Position numbers and translations under genes: made by a program. A DNA stretch of 9,223 nt. Origin: Streptosporangiaceae bacterium (GTDB lineage Bacteria > Actinomycetota > Actinomycetes > Streptosporangiales > Streptosporangiaceae). Below the pieces are notes generated by a model that was given only the letters and a program-made list of their open reading frames with translations, did no database searches and was not told the DNA's origin. How positions within the stretch are numbered: position 1 is the stretch's first letter; the number at the start of each line of letters is the position of its first letter. Below, one piece after another: positions 1-7,097 of the stretch. The stretch covers positions 1-9,223 of the forward strand of contig JASHTQ010000441.1 in NCBI GenBank assembly GCA_030040475.1. The letters run 5' to 3'.

Positions 1-1758
1 CTCGCCCCGCCAGCGCGTGCTCGCCGGGTACGGGTGCGTGGCCAGCCTGCGCCGATGTGACCACAGCCAGGCGAGAAGCACGAGGATCAAGATGCTGAGC
101 CACAGCGCCGCGAGCGGATGGAAGCGCAGATAGGACCAGAACGTCACCTTGCCGTGGTACACCCACCCCGAGACGCTGGTGGCCGCCAGGGCCGGCAGGC
201 TCGCATCGGCCCGCGCGTCGATGGCCCGGAACCCGCTCCCCGAGATGACGTTGCCCACGCCGGTCACCTTCGAGGAAGAGCCCCGGGCGCTGATCCCGAA
301 AACGGTGGCTCCGATGATCCGGTTGCTGTCGAGCTCGATCGGCCCCGAGTCAGTGACCAGGAACCCGGTGCGCGGGCCCACCACGGTGTTCCCCGAGACC
401 GTGAGTCCCGGTGTGGACGGGCCGATCGAGAAGCCGGACCTGGGGTCGCACCTGACGTCGTTTCCGGTCACCACCCCGTCCGTGACGCCGTCCCTGACCG
501 CGACAGCGGTGACGCTCGCGCACACCTGGTCGCCCTCGACGACGGTGTTGGTGCCGCCCTCGACCAGGATGCCGATCTGGTCGTTGTCCAGGGCCGCGCT
601 GTCTTCGATCACCGTTCCCGATCCTGGCGTGACCGCACCGCCAGAAGCCGACGCGCCGGTGGCCAGCGGCTTGCCGTCAATGAAATATCCGTTACCCGCG
701 TTGTGCTCGGACACGTCGTCTTTGAGCAGGGTGTTGGCGGTGGCGGGGCTGACGATGAAGCCGTTGCCGCCGTTACGGGAAGCCGAACTGGAGATGACGG
801 ATGAGTCGACCGAGTAACGGTGGATGTGCAGGCCGTCGAGCTCGTTGTACTCGAACAGGTCATCGCGGAAGGCGACGCCGGACCCCCGGGAGACGAACGC
901 GCCGTAGGTGTCGTCGGTGAACGTCGAGTTGGTTGCCCCGCCCGTGCTCGGGTCCCCTGTCACGCCGGTCCACGCCACGCCGCCGGTCCTGCCGCTCCAG
1001 AAGCCGAGCGACGAAACCCGCACATCCGACAGCGTCATCTTGCCGGCCACTTCGCGGATGTAGGACCGGCCGTTGCCCGAGTCGGCGGCGGGCGCGTTCA
1101 CGGTCCTGTCCCAGCCGACGATCGTCATCGGCTGGCTGCCGGTTCCAGCGAACGACAGGTCGCCGCCCCAGGCGACGATGGTCGCGAAGCCGCCGCTTCC
1201 GTTGTCCATGTACAGCGTGCGAAGCGTCGGGCCACCGAGATCGAGCTGAGCATTGGTCGACACGAACACGTTGTCAAGCAGCAGGCCCGCGTCGTGCGGC
1301 AGCAGCACGAGCGCGCCGTACTGGACCAGGTCGGCGGCGGTGTAACTGCTCTGCCCCGCGGTAAGGACCAGGGTCGGCAGCGCACCCCTGGTCGGGATGA
1401 CCTCCGGCTGGTAGATATGCGCCGCGTCATGCAGCATGGTGCGGATGCGGCTGTCTTCGGCGCTGACCGCTGCGGCCTCTCGCGTCGCGTTGATCGACGG
1501 CAGCGTGGCGGGCTGCTCGGCCGGATCGATCGGCTGGGCGACGGCAGGCAGCGAGACAGGCCGGGGCGCCTTAGGCGCCTGCAGCAGCTTGACTCCGTGG
1601 CTCGACGCCGGCGGCGTGGCCTGCAGTTGCAGGTGCAGCGCGGGCAGGATGACGGGCATCGCGGCCAGCAGGCAGAACACGGCCGCCGCGGCCGCCACGA
1701 GCCCCCACCCCCGGCCGCCGCCTGGCGGCCGGTCACCCCTGCCGTGCTTCGTTGACAC
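1..1758 (-). CDS. Membrane-anchored right-handed parallel beta-helix protein, possible polysaccharide epimerase/lyase (C-terminus off the left edge)
   Basis: The frame is open for 586 codons from a GTG at 1758 to base 1, so the C-terminus is missing. The start is chosen because AGGAGG lies 6 bases upstream. Residues about 18-41 form a hydrophobic signal or signal-anchor, followed by a Pro/Ala-rich linker to about 90. Residues about 160-515 are rich in short G-N-x-[VI] and S-G-N-x-[VI] strand-turn repeats, the pattern of beta-helix (pectate lyase-like, CASH) proteins. Residues about 548-566 form a second membrane segment followed by SHRRR, so the helix should lie outside the membrane, held at both ends. 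The stretch D308-G-L-H-I-H313-R-Y-S resembles the region of the catalytic D-P-H-D of AlgG-type mannuronan epimerases. The His may be kept but the first Asp is His311 here. Cys413 and Cys437 could form a disulfide. The synthase gene lies directly upstream, so a role in modifying or exporting its polymer is inferred. Enzymatic activity is not established. Confidence 0.85.
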   Translation of the reverse strand, partial: MSTKHGRGDRPPGGGRGWGLVAAAAAVFCLLAAMPVILPALHLQLQATPPASSHGVKLLQAPKAPRPVSLPAVAQPIDPAEQPATLPSINATREAAAVSAEDSRIRTMLHDAAHIYQPEVIPTRGALPTLVLTAGQSSYTAADLVQYGALVLLPHDAGLLLDNVFVSTNAQLDLGGPTLRTLYMDNGSGGFATIVAWGGDLSFAGTGSQPMTIVGWDRTVNAPAADSGNGRSYIREVAGKMTLSDVRVSSLGFWSGRTGGVAWTGVTGDPSTGGATNSTFTDDTYGAFVSRGSGVAFRDDLFEYNELDGLHIHRYSVDSSVISSSASRNGGNGFIVSPATANTLLKDDVSEHNAGNGYFIDGKPLATGASASGGAVTPGSGTVIEDSAALDNDQIGILVEGGTNTVVEGDQVCASVTAVAVRDGVTDGVVTGNDVRCDPRSGFSIGPSTPGLTVSGNTVVGPRTGFLVTDSGPIELDSNRIIGATVFGISARGSSSKVTGVGNVISGSGFRAIDARADASLPALAATSVSGWVYHGKVTFWSYLRFHPLAALWLSILILVLLAWLWSHRRRLATHPYPASTRWRGE

Positions 1759-3182
1759 CCAGGCCCTCCTAATGTCAGCGACGAAGCGCTTTGTGCTTCC
1801 GCGCCGATCTGGTCGGCGCTGCGGGTGAGCCAGCCGTGGACGTTCATGGTGGCGAACGCGTAGAGCTTGACCGGCAGCGCGACCGCGATCGTGATGACCG
1901 CGACGAGGGGAAGCAGCCAGAAGTCGGACGGCCGTTCCCTCAGGTGCGAGATGCCGCGCAGTCCCCGCCCGACGAGCAGCCAGGCGACCGCGATCACGGC
2001 CACCAGGCGCTGCGGGTGCAGCACCCAGAAGATCAGGTAGGTCATCGCGAAGCCCATGGTGACCGGCGTCAGCATGACCTGCAGGACGCTGAGCTGGCAG
2101 ATGAACGGCTGGCGCCAGAGCCAGCCCTTCCATATCGCGGTCAGGTAGGTCCGGTAGGAGTTCCGGCTCCAGCGCAGCCGCTGCTTGAAGAAGGCGCGGC
2201 CCTTGTCGGGGAACATCGACACGGCGCGGGCCGTCGACTGGTAGACGGTCTGGTAACCCGACGCGAGCACCAGCCAGGTCAGCCGCCCGTCGTCACCGGA
2301 GATGCACCGCCGCCCGAGGAAGAACTCGTCCTCGAGGTTTTCGAGCACCGGCAGCACGACCTTCCGGCGGTAAGCGACGGTCCGGCCGGACAGGCAGGCC
2401 ACGGCGCCGGCGCGGGACTGAGCGCGCACGTAGTCGAGGTACCTGACATCGATCATCCAGTCGGCGATCCGCCGCCACACGCTGGTCTTGGCCAGGTACG
2501 CGTTCTGCCGGGTGCCAACCCCGCCGACCTTGGGGTCGGCGAACGGCGCGAGCACCGCCCTGATCAGCCCGGGCTCCCAGCTGGTATCGGAGTCGGACAG
2601 CACCAGGATTTCCTGGCTCGCGTGCCTGATCCCGACGCCGAGCGCCGAGCGCTTGCCGCTGTGTGCAAACGGCAGCACCTTCAGCCGCGGCTCGGTGGCA
2701 GCGCGCCGCCGCAGTCGCGCGATGACCTCGGTATCCGCCACGTCGGGGACGACGATGATCTCGGTCGGGTTCTCGCTCAGCCAGGTCTCCAGGCACCGGT
2801 CGAGGATGTCCGGGTCCTCCCGGTAGGCGGGGACCACGACAGATGTGGTCGTCAAGTAACCGGGCGCGACCGGCCGGTACACCCGCGACAGCGTGAAGCG
2901 GGTAAGCCAGACGGTCCACGAGATGGCGCCGACCAGCCCGATGGGAACGTAGTGATGTACCTGCCGCCACCAGCCGATGCTGGTGATCCGGGGCAGCGAG
3001 ATTCCGGCATAGGCGGCTGCGTGGGTCCCGAGACCCGTGATCTGCGGCAGTGTGAAGGCAGCACAGATGGCTGCGTGCAATCGCGTCCCCCACCCCTCTT
3101 GATCGTCCGGCTCGACATCCGCCGGACGAGGCCCTAGGCTGCCGCTGGCCTCAGCAACCCATGCAAAACGCCCATATCGCAA
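1125..3182 (-). CDS. Processive family 2 glycosyltransferase, hyaluronan synthase/NodC/Alg8-like, with anomalous 3' end
   Basis: Inner-membrane beta-glycosyltransferase predicted to polymerise a sugar nucleotide and pass the chain through its own membrane channel. A first membrane segment lies at about residues 79-98, counting from TTG 3182. The GT-A domain begins with SVVVPAYRED (about 114-123). The nucleotide/metal site is D197-S-D199, the acceptor-side acidic motif is G296-D-D298, and Q334-R-L-R-W338 is the QxxRW signature of processive enzymes. Several membrane segments follow (about 362-390, 393-405, 421-440), then the family-like tail GWLTR...GAEAQSASSL at 450-469. The frame has no stop there and runs to 1125, out of frame with the beta-helix gene. 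Residues after about 475 are Arg/Cys/Ser/Pro-rich and look like off-frame translation. The start is uncertain: TTG 3182 has no Shine-Dalgarno and AT-rich third positions for its first nine codons, and TTG 3080 behind a G-rich stretch is an alternative. The polymer made cannot be told from the sequence. Confidence 0.88.
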   Translation of the reverse strand: MRYGRFAWVAEASGSLGPRPADVEPDDQEGWGTRLHAAICAAFTLPQITGLGTHAAAYAGISLPRITSIGWWRQVHHYVPIGLVGAISWTVWLTRFTLSRVYRPVAPGYLTTTSVVVPAYREDPDILDRCLETWLSENPTEIIVVPDVADTEVIARLRRRAATEPRLKVLPFAHSGKRSALGVGIRHASQEILVLSDSDTSWEPGLIRAVLAPFADPKVGGVGTRQNAYLAKTSVWRRIADWMIDVRYLDYVRAQSRAGAVACLSGRTVAYRRKVVLPVLENLEDEFFLGRRCISGDDGRLTWLVLASGYQTVYQSTARAVSMFPDKGRAFFKQRLRWSRNSYRTYLTAIWKGWLWRQPFICQLSVLQVMLTPVTMGFAMTYLIFWVLHPQRLVAVIAVAWLLVGRGLRGISHLRERPSDFWLLPLVAVITIAVALPVKLYAFATMNVHGWLTRSADQIGAEAQSASSLTLGGPGCQRSTAGVTGRQAAAGGGGSWRPRRPCSACWPRCPSSCPRCTCNCRPRRRRRATESSCCRRLRRPGLSRCLPSPSRSIRPSSPPRCRRSTRRERPQRSAPKTAASAPCCMTRRISTSRRSSRPGVRCRPWSLPRGRAVTPPPTWSSTARSCCCRTTRACCLTTCSCRPMLSSISVARRFARCTWTTEAAASRPSSPGAATCRSLEPAASR
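1765..1770 (-). promoter_or_regulatory. Ribosome binding site of the beta-helix gene
   Basis: On the minus strand AGGAGG is followed by a 6-base spacer and GTG at 1758-1756. This strong Shine-Dalgarno sequence fixes the start of the beta-helix gene. It also shows that the long continuation of the upstream synthase frame through this point is not the main product here. Confidence 0.85.
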
Positions 3183-3200
3183 TAAATCTGGCAGTGTCCA

Positions 3201-3229
3201 ACTATAGGACTACGCGAACCTCCTGTAAG
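3201..3229 (-). promoter_or_regulatory. Candidate sigma-70-type promoter of the glycosyltransferase/beta-helix cassette
   Basis: On the minus strand CTTACA (3229-3224) and TATAGT (3206-3201) are separated by 17 bases. The -10 box fits TAnnnT; the -35 matches TTGACA at four of six positions. Transcription would begin near 3194, giving a leader of about 12 bases to TTG 3182 or about 114 bases to TTG 3080. Confidence 0.4.
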
Positions 3230-3411
3230 ACGGCTGGGAACCGCCGATGGGTTACGGTTGTACGCAAAACTCCCGTTAAGTACTGGTTACTCACGTGTTT
3301 CGCTGCAGCTCAGAGGCCATAAAAAGTTGTCAAAAATTTACTTATCTCCCAGTAGGTGCCCTGTGCACCAACAGAGGTCTAGCTGACGGGGCAGCCTGGC
3401 CCGGCGGCGAG

Positions 3412-3440
3412 TTGGCCGCGAAGCTACTAGCGAGTAACAT
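3412..3440 (+). promoter_or_regulatory. Candidate promoter of the etfBA operon
   Basis: TTGGCC (3412-3417) and TAACAT (3435-3440) are separated by 17 bases. The -10 fits TAnnnT, and the -35 matches TTGACA at four positions. A start near 3447 would give an untranslated leader of about 70 bases that includes the Shine-Dalgarno of etfB. Confidence 0.5.
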
Positions 3441-3503
3441 TGCGGCGACGGCCCCGATGGCGCATGGCCCGGCGCGGTTTGGCAGGCTGTAGACGAGCAG
3501 CGG

Positions 3504-3509
3504 AGGAGG
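3504..3509 (+). promoter_or_regulatory. Ribosome binding site of etfB
   Basis: AGGAGG lies 11 bases before ATG 3521 and 5 bases before an in-frame GTG at 3515. Spacing favours GTG, which would add only Met-Ala in front. The family N-terminus (MNIVVCVKQVPDT) favours ATG. The choice changes the protein by two residues. Confidence 0.7.
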
Positions 3510-3520
3510 TCGGCGTGGCC

Positions 3521-4315
3521 ATGAATATCGTCGTCTGCGTCAAGCAGGTGCCAGATACCGGGTTCGAACGCAAGCTGAAGCCCGGTGACGGCACGCTCGA
3601 CCGCGCGTCGGTGGATGGGCTCATCAACGAACTCGACGAGTACGCCATCGAGGAGGGCCTGAAGATCGCCGAGGCGCGGCGCGAGGCGGGTGACGACGCC
3701 GAGGTCACGATCCTGTCGATGGGTCCGGAGAAGGCGGCAGACTCGATCCGCAAGGCGCTGTCGATGGGCGCGGATAAGGCCGTGCACCTGCTGGACGACG
3801 GGCTGGCGGGCTCCGACGCGCTCTCGACCTCCTACGCGCTCGCCAAGGTCCTCACGCAGACCGGTTTCGACCTGGTGATCTGCGGGTCGGAATCGACGGA
3901 CGCCAGGATGGGCGTGCTGGCCGCGATGCTGGCCGAGCGGCTAGGGGTGCCGCAGCTCTCGCTGGCGAGCAAGGTGGACATCGACGGCTCCGCCATCCGC
4001 ATCAGGCGGGTCTCCGACGACGGCTACCACGAGGTGGAGGCCACGCTGCCGGCCGTGATCAGCGTGGTCGAGAAGATCAACGAGCCGCGCTACCCGTCTT
4101 TCAAGGGCATCATGGCGGCGAAGAAGAAGCCGGTCCAGACGCTTACCCTCGCCGAGGCCGGGATCGACCCGTCCCAGGTGGGCCAGGCGGGCGCGGCCAC
4201 CGAGGTGGTGGACTTCGCCGAGCGGCCGCCGCGGCAGGCGGGCGTGATCGTCAAGGACGAGGGCGACGGCGGCGTCAAGGTCGCGGACTTCCTCGCCGCG
4301 CGGAAGTTCATCTGA
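3521..4315 (+). CDS. etfB: Electron transfer flavoprotein beta subunit
   Basis: 264 residues, close to the usual ETF-beta length. With the alpha subunit it forms a soluble FAD/AMP heterodimer that takes electrons from acyl-CoA and other dehydrogenases and passes them to the quinone pool. The N-terminus MNIVVCVKQVPDT is typical. A nucleotide (AMP) binding segment is seen around 119-144 (VICGSESTDARMG, then LGVPQ). Residues about 163-183 (RVSDDGYHEVEATLPAVISV) match the ETF-beta signature, followed by INEPRYPSFKGIMAAKKKP (186-204), the conserved stretch after it. It ends 10 bases before etfA and is surely co-transcribed with it. No dehydrogenase or ETF-quinone oxidoreductase gene is in the window, so the electron donor cannot be inferred. 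Confidence 0.96.
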   Translation: MNIVVCVKQVPDTGFERKLKPGDGTLDRASVDGLINELDEYAIEEGLKIAEARREAGDDAEVTILSMGPEKAADSIRKALSMGADKAVHLLDDGLAGSDALSTSYALAKVLTQTGFDLVICGSESTDARMGVLAAMLAERLGVPQLSLASKVDIDGSAIRIRRVSDDGYHEVEATLPAVISVVEKINEPRYPSFKGIMAAKKKPVQTLTLAEAGIDPSQVGQAGAATEVVDFAERPPRQAGVIVKDEGDGGVKVADFLAARKFI

Positions 4316-4325
4316 GGGAGGCGGC

Positions 4326-5288
4326 ATGACAGAGGTCCTGGTGCTCGCGGAGCACACCGGCGGCGAGGTGAAGAAGGTCACCTGCGAGCTGATCACGCTG
4401 GCCCGCAGGTTCGGCGAGCCCGCCGTGGTGTGGACGGGTCCCGGCGCGGAGGAGGGACAGCCGCGCTGCGCGGAGTTCGGCGCGGCAAGGGTCTACGTGG
4501 CTGCCGACGCCGCCTTCGACGACTACGTCGTCGCACCGACCGCGGCGCTGCTTGCCCAGCTTGTCACCGCGAAGGCGCCGTCGCTCGTGCTGGTGGCGGG
4601 GACACCGGAGGGCAAGGAGATCGCCGGTCGGCTCGCGGTCAAGACGAACTCAGGGCTGATCACCGACGCGGTCGACCTCACGCCGGCCGACGGCGGGGAC
4701 CCGGTCGCCGAGCAGTCCATCTTCGGCGGCTCGACCGTGGTCCACTCCCGGGTCACCAGGGGCACGCCGATCGTCGCCATGCGGCCGAACTCGGTGCCCG
4801 CGCAGGCCGAGCCGGGTCCGGCCGAGCTCACACCGGTATCGCTGGCCGGCCAGGCCGACGGCGCCAGGGTCACCGGCCGGGTAGTGGCCGAGCGGGGCGA
4901 GCGCCCGGAGCTGACCGAGGCATCGATCGTGGTGTCCGGCGGGCGCGGCACCGGGGGAGCCGAGGGCTTCGAGATCATCGAGAAGCTCGCCGACGCGCTG
5001 GGCGCCGCGGTGGGCGCGTCCCGCGCGGTCACGGACGCCGGCTGGTACCCGCACCAGTTCCAGGTCGGCCAGACCGGGAAGACCGTCTCGCCCCAGCTGT
5101 ACATGGCGATCGGCATTTCCGGCGCGATCCAGCACCGGGCCGGCATGCAGACGTCCAAGACGATCATCGCCGTCAACAAGGACCCGGAGGCTCCGATTTT
5201 CGAGCTGGCCGACTTCGGCATGGTGGGCGACCTGTTCAAGGTGGTGCCGCAGCTCCTCGACGAGATCGGCAGGCGTCGGCAACTCTAG
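4326..5288 (+). CDS. etfA: Electron transfer flavoprotein alpha subunit
   Basis: 320 residues, normal for ETF-alpha. ATG 4326 follows GGGAGG at 4316-4321 with a 4-base spacer, just behind the etfB stop, so the two are translationally close. The N-terminal half (about 1-185) is the ETF-type alpha/beta domain. The C-terminal FAD domain shows SGGRG (204-208), [11 protein letters not shown] (230-240), GQTGKTVSP (248-256) and the ETF-alpha signature [13 protein letters not shown] (258-270) running to IAVN (281-284). The protein ends with a normal C-terminal helix. Nothing is missing. The next gene begins 80 bases later with its own promoter, so the etf operon may end here, although no terminator hairpin is obvious. 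Confidence 0.96.
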   Translation: MTEVLVLAEHTGGEVKKVTCELITLARRFGEPAVVWTGPGAEEGQPRCAEFGAARVYVAADAAFDDYVVAPTAALLAQLVTAKAPSLVLVAGTPEGKEIAGRLAVKTNSGLITDAVDLTPADGGDPVAEQSIFGGSTVVHSRVTRGTPIVAMRPNSVPAQAEPGPAELTPVSLAGQADGARVTGRVVAERGERPELTEASIVVSGGRGTGGAEGFEIIEKLADALGAAVGASRAVTDAGWYPHQFQVGQTGKTVSPQLYMAIGISGAIQHRAGMQTSKTIIAVNKDPEAPIFELADFGMVGDLFKVVPQLLDEIGRRRQL

Positions 5289-5352
5289 GGCTGGCAACTC
5301 CAGGGGCAGGCAGCTGCGGGTCTGCGCCTTACATCCGTATCTGCGTGGCGGC

Positions 5353-5358
5353 TAGTCT
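5353..5358 (+). promoter_or_regulatory. -10 element of the cysteine desulfurase gene, near-leaderless start
   Basis: TAGTCT fits the TAnnnT -10 consensus and ends 10 bases before ATG 5369. No Shine-Dalgarno precedes the ATG, so the transcript would have a leader of only a few bases. A weak -35 (TTACAT, 5329-5334) lies 18 bases upstream. Confidence 0.5.
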
Positions 5359-5368
5359 TGTCGCAGTC

Positions 5369-6553
5369 ATGAGTTCACAGAGCATAAATACCGTTTACCT
5401 CGATCACGCGGCGACCACTGCGATGCGCCCGGAGGCGATCGCCGCGATGACCGAGGAGCTGGCCAGGCTGGGAAACCCGTCATCGCTGCACGCCGCGGGC
5501 CGGCGCGCCCGGCGGGTGGTGGAGGAGTCCAGGGAACAGCTCGCCGAGGTGTTCGGCGCCCGGCCGAGCGAGGTCATCTTCACCAGCGGCGGGACCGAGG
5601 CGGACAACCTCGCGCTGAAGGGCCTGTACTGGGCGCGCCGCGACGGCTCCAGGCGCCGGGTGCTGACCACCTCGGTGGAACACCACGCCGTACTCGACTC
5701 GGTTCGGTGGCTGGAGGAGGCCGAGGGCGCGCAGCCGGTCTGGCTGGGCGTGGACCCCGAGGGCACCGTGCGCCCGGCGGCGCTGCGATCCGCCATCGCC
5801 CAGGCCCCCGAGCAGGTGGCGCTGATCAGCGTGATGTGGGCGAATAACGAGATCGGGACGGTCCAGCCGGTCAGCGAGCTCGCGGCCGTGGCGCACGAGC
5901 ACGGCATCCCCTTCCATACCGACGCGGTACAGGCGGCCGCCCAGCTGCCGGTCGACTTCGCCGCCAGCGGGGCAGACGCGCTCACCGTCACCGGCCACAA
6001 GCTGGGCGGCCCGATCGGCGTCGGCGCGCTGATCCTGGCCCGCGGCACAGATCCCGTCCCGGTGCTGCACGGCGGCGGCCAGGAGCGCGACATCCGCTCC
6101 GGCACCCTCGACACCCCGGCGATCAGGGCGTTCGCCGTGGCCGCCGCGATCTGCGCGAAGCACCGCGCGGACGAGGCGGTCCGGCTCGCCGCGCTGCGCG
6201 ACGACCTGGTGGCCCGGGTCCTGGCGGCCGTCCCCGATGCCGTGCTCAACGGCCCCCCGCCCGGCCCGGCCAGGCTGCCGGGCAACGCGCACTTCTCCTT
6301 CCCCGGCTGCGAGGGCGACGCCCTGCTCATGCTGCTAGACGCGAACGGCATCGCATGCTCCACCGGCTCCGCCTGCACCGCCGGCGTGGCCGAACCCAGC
6401 CACGTCCTGCTGGCCCTCGGCGCCGACGACTCCAGAGCCAGAGGCTCGCTCCGCTTCTCCCTGGGCCACACCTCCACCCAGTCCGACGTGGACGCGCTAG
6501 CCGCGGTAATCGGCGAGGTAGTAGACCGGGCCCGCCGAGCCTCCGCCCGCTAG
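5369..6553 (+). CDS. Cysteine desulfurase, group I (IscS/NifS/YrvO type)
   Basis: 394 residues, full length. This PLP enzyme converts L-cysteine to alanine and an enzyme persulfide. Visible motifs are YLDHAATT (10-17), NPSSLHAAG (36-44), the cofactor-binding SGGTEADN (73-80), the PLP-stacking His of VEHHAVL (His105 or His106), MWANNEIGT (156-164), DAVQA (185-189), the Schiff-base lysine in TGHKLGGP (Lys211), [12 protein letters not shown] (235-246), and the active-site loop STGSACT with Cys336. A further Cys330 precedes it. ATG 5369 is chosen because it is the first start consistent with the family and lies just behind a -10 box. The partner mnmA starts 2.5 kb downstream. In Bacillus subtilis the adjacent YrvO feeds sulfur to MnmA, so a tRNA-thiolation role is likely, with Fe-S cluster supply as the alternative. 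Confidence 0.94.
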   Translation: MSSQSINTVYLDHAATTAMRPEAIAAMTEELARLGNPSSLHAAGRRARRVVEESREQLAEVFGARPSEVIFTSGGTEADNLALKGLYWARRDGSRRRVLTTSVEHHAVLDSVRWLEEAEGAQPVWLGVDPEGTVRPAALRSAIAQAPEQVALISVMWANNEIGTVQPVSELAAVAHEHGIPFHTDAVQAAAQLPVDFAASGADALTVTGHKLGGPIGVGALILARGTDPVPVLHGGGQERDIRSGTLDTPAIRAFAVAAAICAKHRADEAVRLAALRDDLVARVLAAVPDAVLNGPPPGPARLPGNAHFSFPGCEGDALLMLLDANGIACSTGSACTAGVAEPSHVLLALGADDSRARGSLRFSLGHTSTQSDVDALAAVIGEVVDRARRASAR

Positions 6554-6689
6554 CGCACCCGTCCCAGACGCCGTCGAAGTGCCGCCGGGTCCCTTCTGGC
6601 CGGATGGGAATGCGTCTGCTGGCAGTCCTGTCACATCTGTCCCGCTGGCTGCCGCGGGCCGTGGTCCCCGGGGCAGGTGTCATGACGTT

Positions 6690-6788
6690 GCCGGGAAGAT
6701 CCGGGCTGCCGGGAAAAACGGGGGTGCCAGGACGCACCCGATCTTCCCGGGAGCCCTTATCGTCCCGGATCTTCCGGCGGTTCCCGGC
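6690..6788. repeat. Cluster of inverted repeats built on CCGGGAAGATC
   Basis: CCGGGAAGATC at 6691-6701 has a perfect reverse complement, GATCTTCCCGG, at 6740-6750. A second near-complement, CCCGGATCTTCCGGC at 6764-6778, pairs with 6690-6705 apart from one bulged base. GCCGGGAA at 6690 and 6708 also matches TTCCCGGC at 6781-6788. Several alternative stem-loops are therefore possible. It lies 137 bases after the cysteine desulfurase stop and could work as a bidirectional terminator or be a genome-dispersed palindrome. Confidence 0.65.
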
Positions 6789-6823
6789 ATCACCGGGCAC
6801 ATCCGCGCCGCTGCCCGCACCCA

Positions 6824-6850
6824 CCCCGGCGTCCCCGGCGTCCCCGGCGG
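6824..6850. repeat. 9-base tandem repeat CCCCGGCGT, three copies
   Basis: Copies lie at 6824-6832, 6833-6841 and 6842-6850, the last ending in GG instead of GT. It is a short non-coding microsatellite in the repeat-rich spacer. Confidence 0.8.
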
Positions 6851-6925
6851 TCACGCGCCCGTCGCGGCCCGGATGGCCAGCCGGCGCGCGGGCCGGGCAT
6901 GCGCAGAGTTCATGTGGCCCGTTCT

Positions 6926-7097
6926 TGTGGGGTGCGTGTGCCACGAGCCCCGATCCGCCGGTCCTGCCGTGGGGTGCGTGTCCCCCAGGCCCCGATAGAC
7001 AGGGCTTGTGCGCCACGAGCCCCGGTTCGGCGTGTCTCCCCGGCGGATGCGGGTGCCATCGGCCCCGCCGGGCGGGGCCTGTGCCTCACGAGCCCCG
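6926..7097. repeat. Degenerate dispersed repeats, core CACGAGCCCCG
   Basis: CACGAGCCCCG occurs exactly at 6942-6952, 7014-7024 and 7087-7097, about 72-73 bases apart. A diverged copy (CAGGCCCCG) is at 6986-6994. Two copies are preceded by TGGGGTGCGTGT (6928-6939 and 6970-6981), 42 bases apart. Core spacings are therefore about 42, 30 and 73 bases. This looks like decayed copies of an intergenic repeat family. Confidence 0.6.

Larger units (their letters stand above)
3183..3520. other. Divergent intergenic region with AT-rich island and GTTAC-type direct repeats
   Basis: This region separates the minus-strand polysaccharide cassette from the plus-strand etf genes, and no convincing gene is seen in it. 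Bases 3319-3348 are strongly AT-rich (long A and T runs) against a GC-rich background. Three copies of GTTAC/GTTAA lie at 3251-3255, 3275-3279 and 3286-3290. The last two are spaced 11 bases apart, about one helical turn, as in binding sites of actinobacterial response regulators such as MtrA; that link is only a guess. A 5-bp stem GGTGC/GCACC with a 5-base loop lies at 3355-3369. Each flank carries one candidate promoter. Confidence 0.55.

Noticed and set aside
118..1828. Long plus-strand open frames across 118-1828 as possible genes
   Set aside because: They are antisense or off-frame readings of the beta-helix gene. Their translations are Arg/Gly/Pro-rich with no domain pattern, while the minus-strand frame has a Shine-Dalgarno, membrane segments and beta-helix repeats.
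1791..3137. 448-codon plus-strand open frame opposite the glycosyltransferase
   Set aside because: It is the antisense shadow of a clear family 2 glycosyltransferase with DxD and QxxRW motifs; its own translation is low-complexity Asp/Arg/Gln/Pro-rich.
3328..3333. Perfect TTGACA on the minus strand as the -35 of the glycosyltransferase promoter
   Set aside because: No acceptable -10 box lies 16-19 bases downstream, and it falls in the AT-rich island where such matches arise by chance.
3295..3492. 65-codon plus-strand open frame in the divergent intergenic region
   Set aside because: It starts at GTG without a ribosome site, crosses the AT-rich island and the etfB promoter, and has no recognisable family or coding bias.
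4430..5368. In-frame upstream extension of the cysteine desulfurase through etfA
   Set aside because: The same frame stays open back to 4430, but that part is an off-frame reading of etfA. The family N-terminus (VYLDHAATT) starts just after ATG 5369, which has a -10 box in front.
6926..7097. CRISPR array
   Set aside because: Repeat cores are short and degenerate, their spacing is irregular (42, 30, 73), and no cas gene is near.
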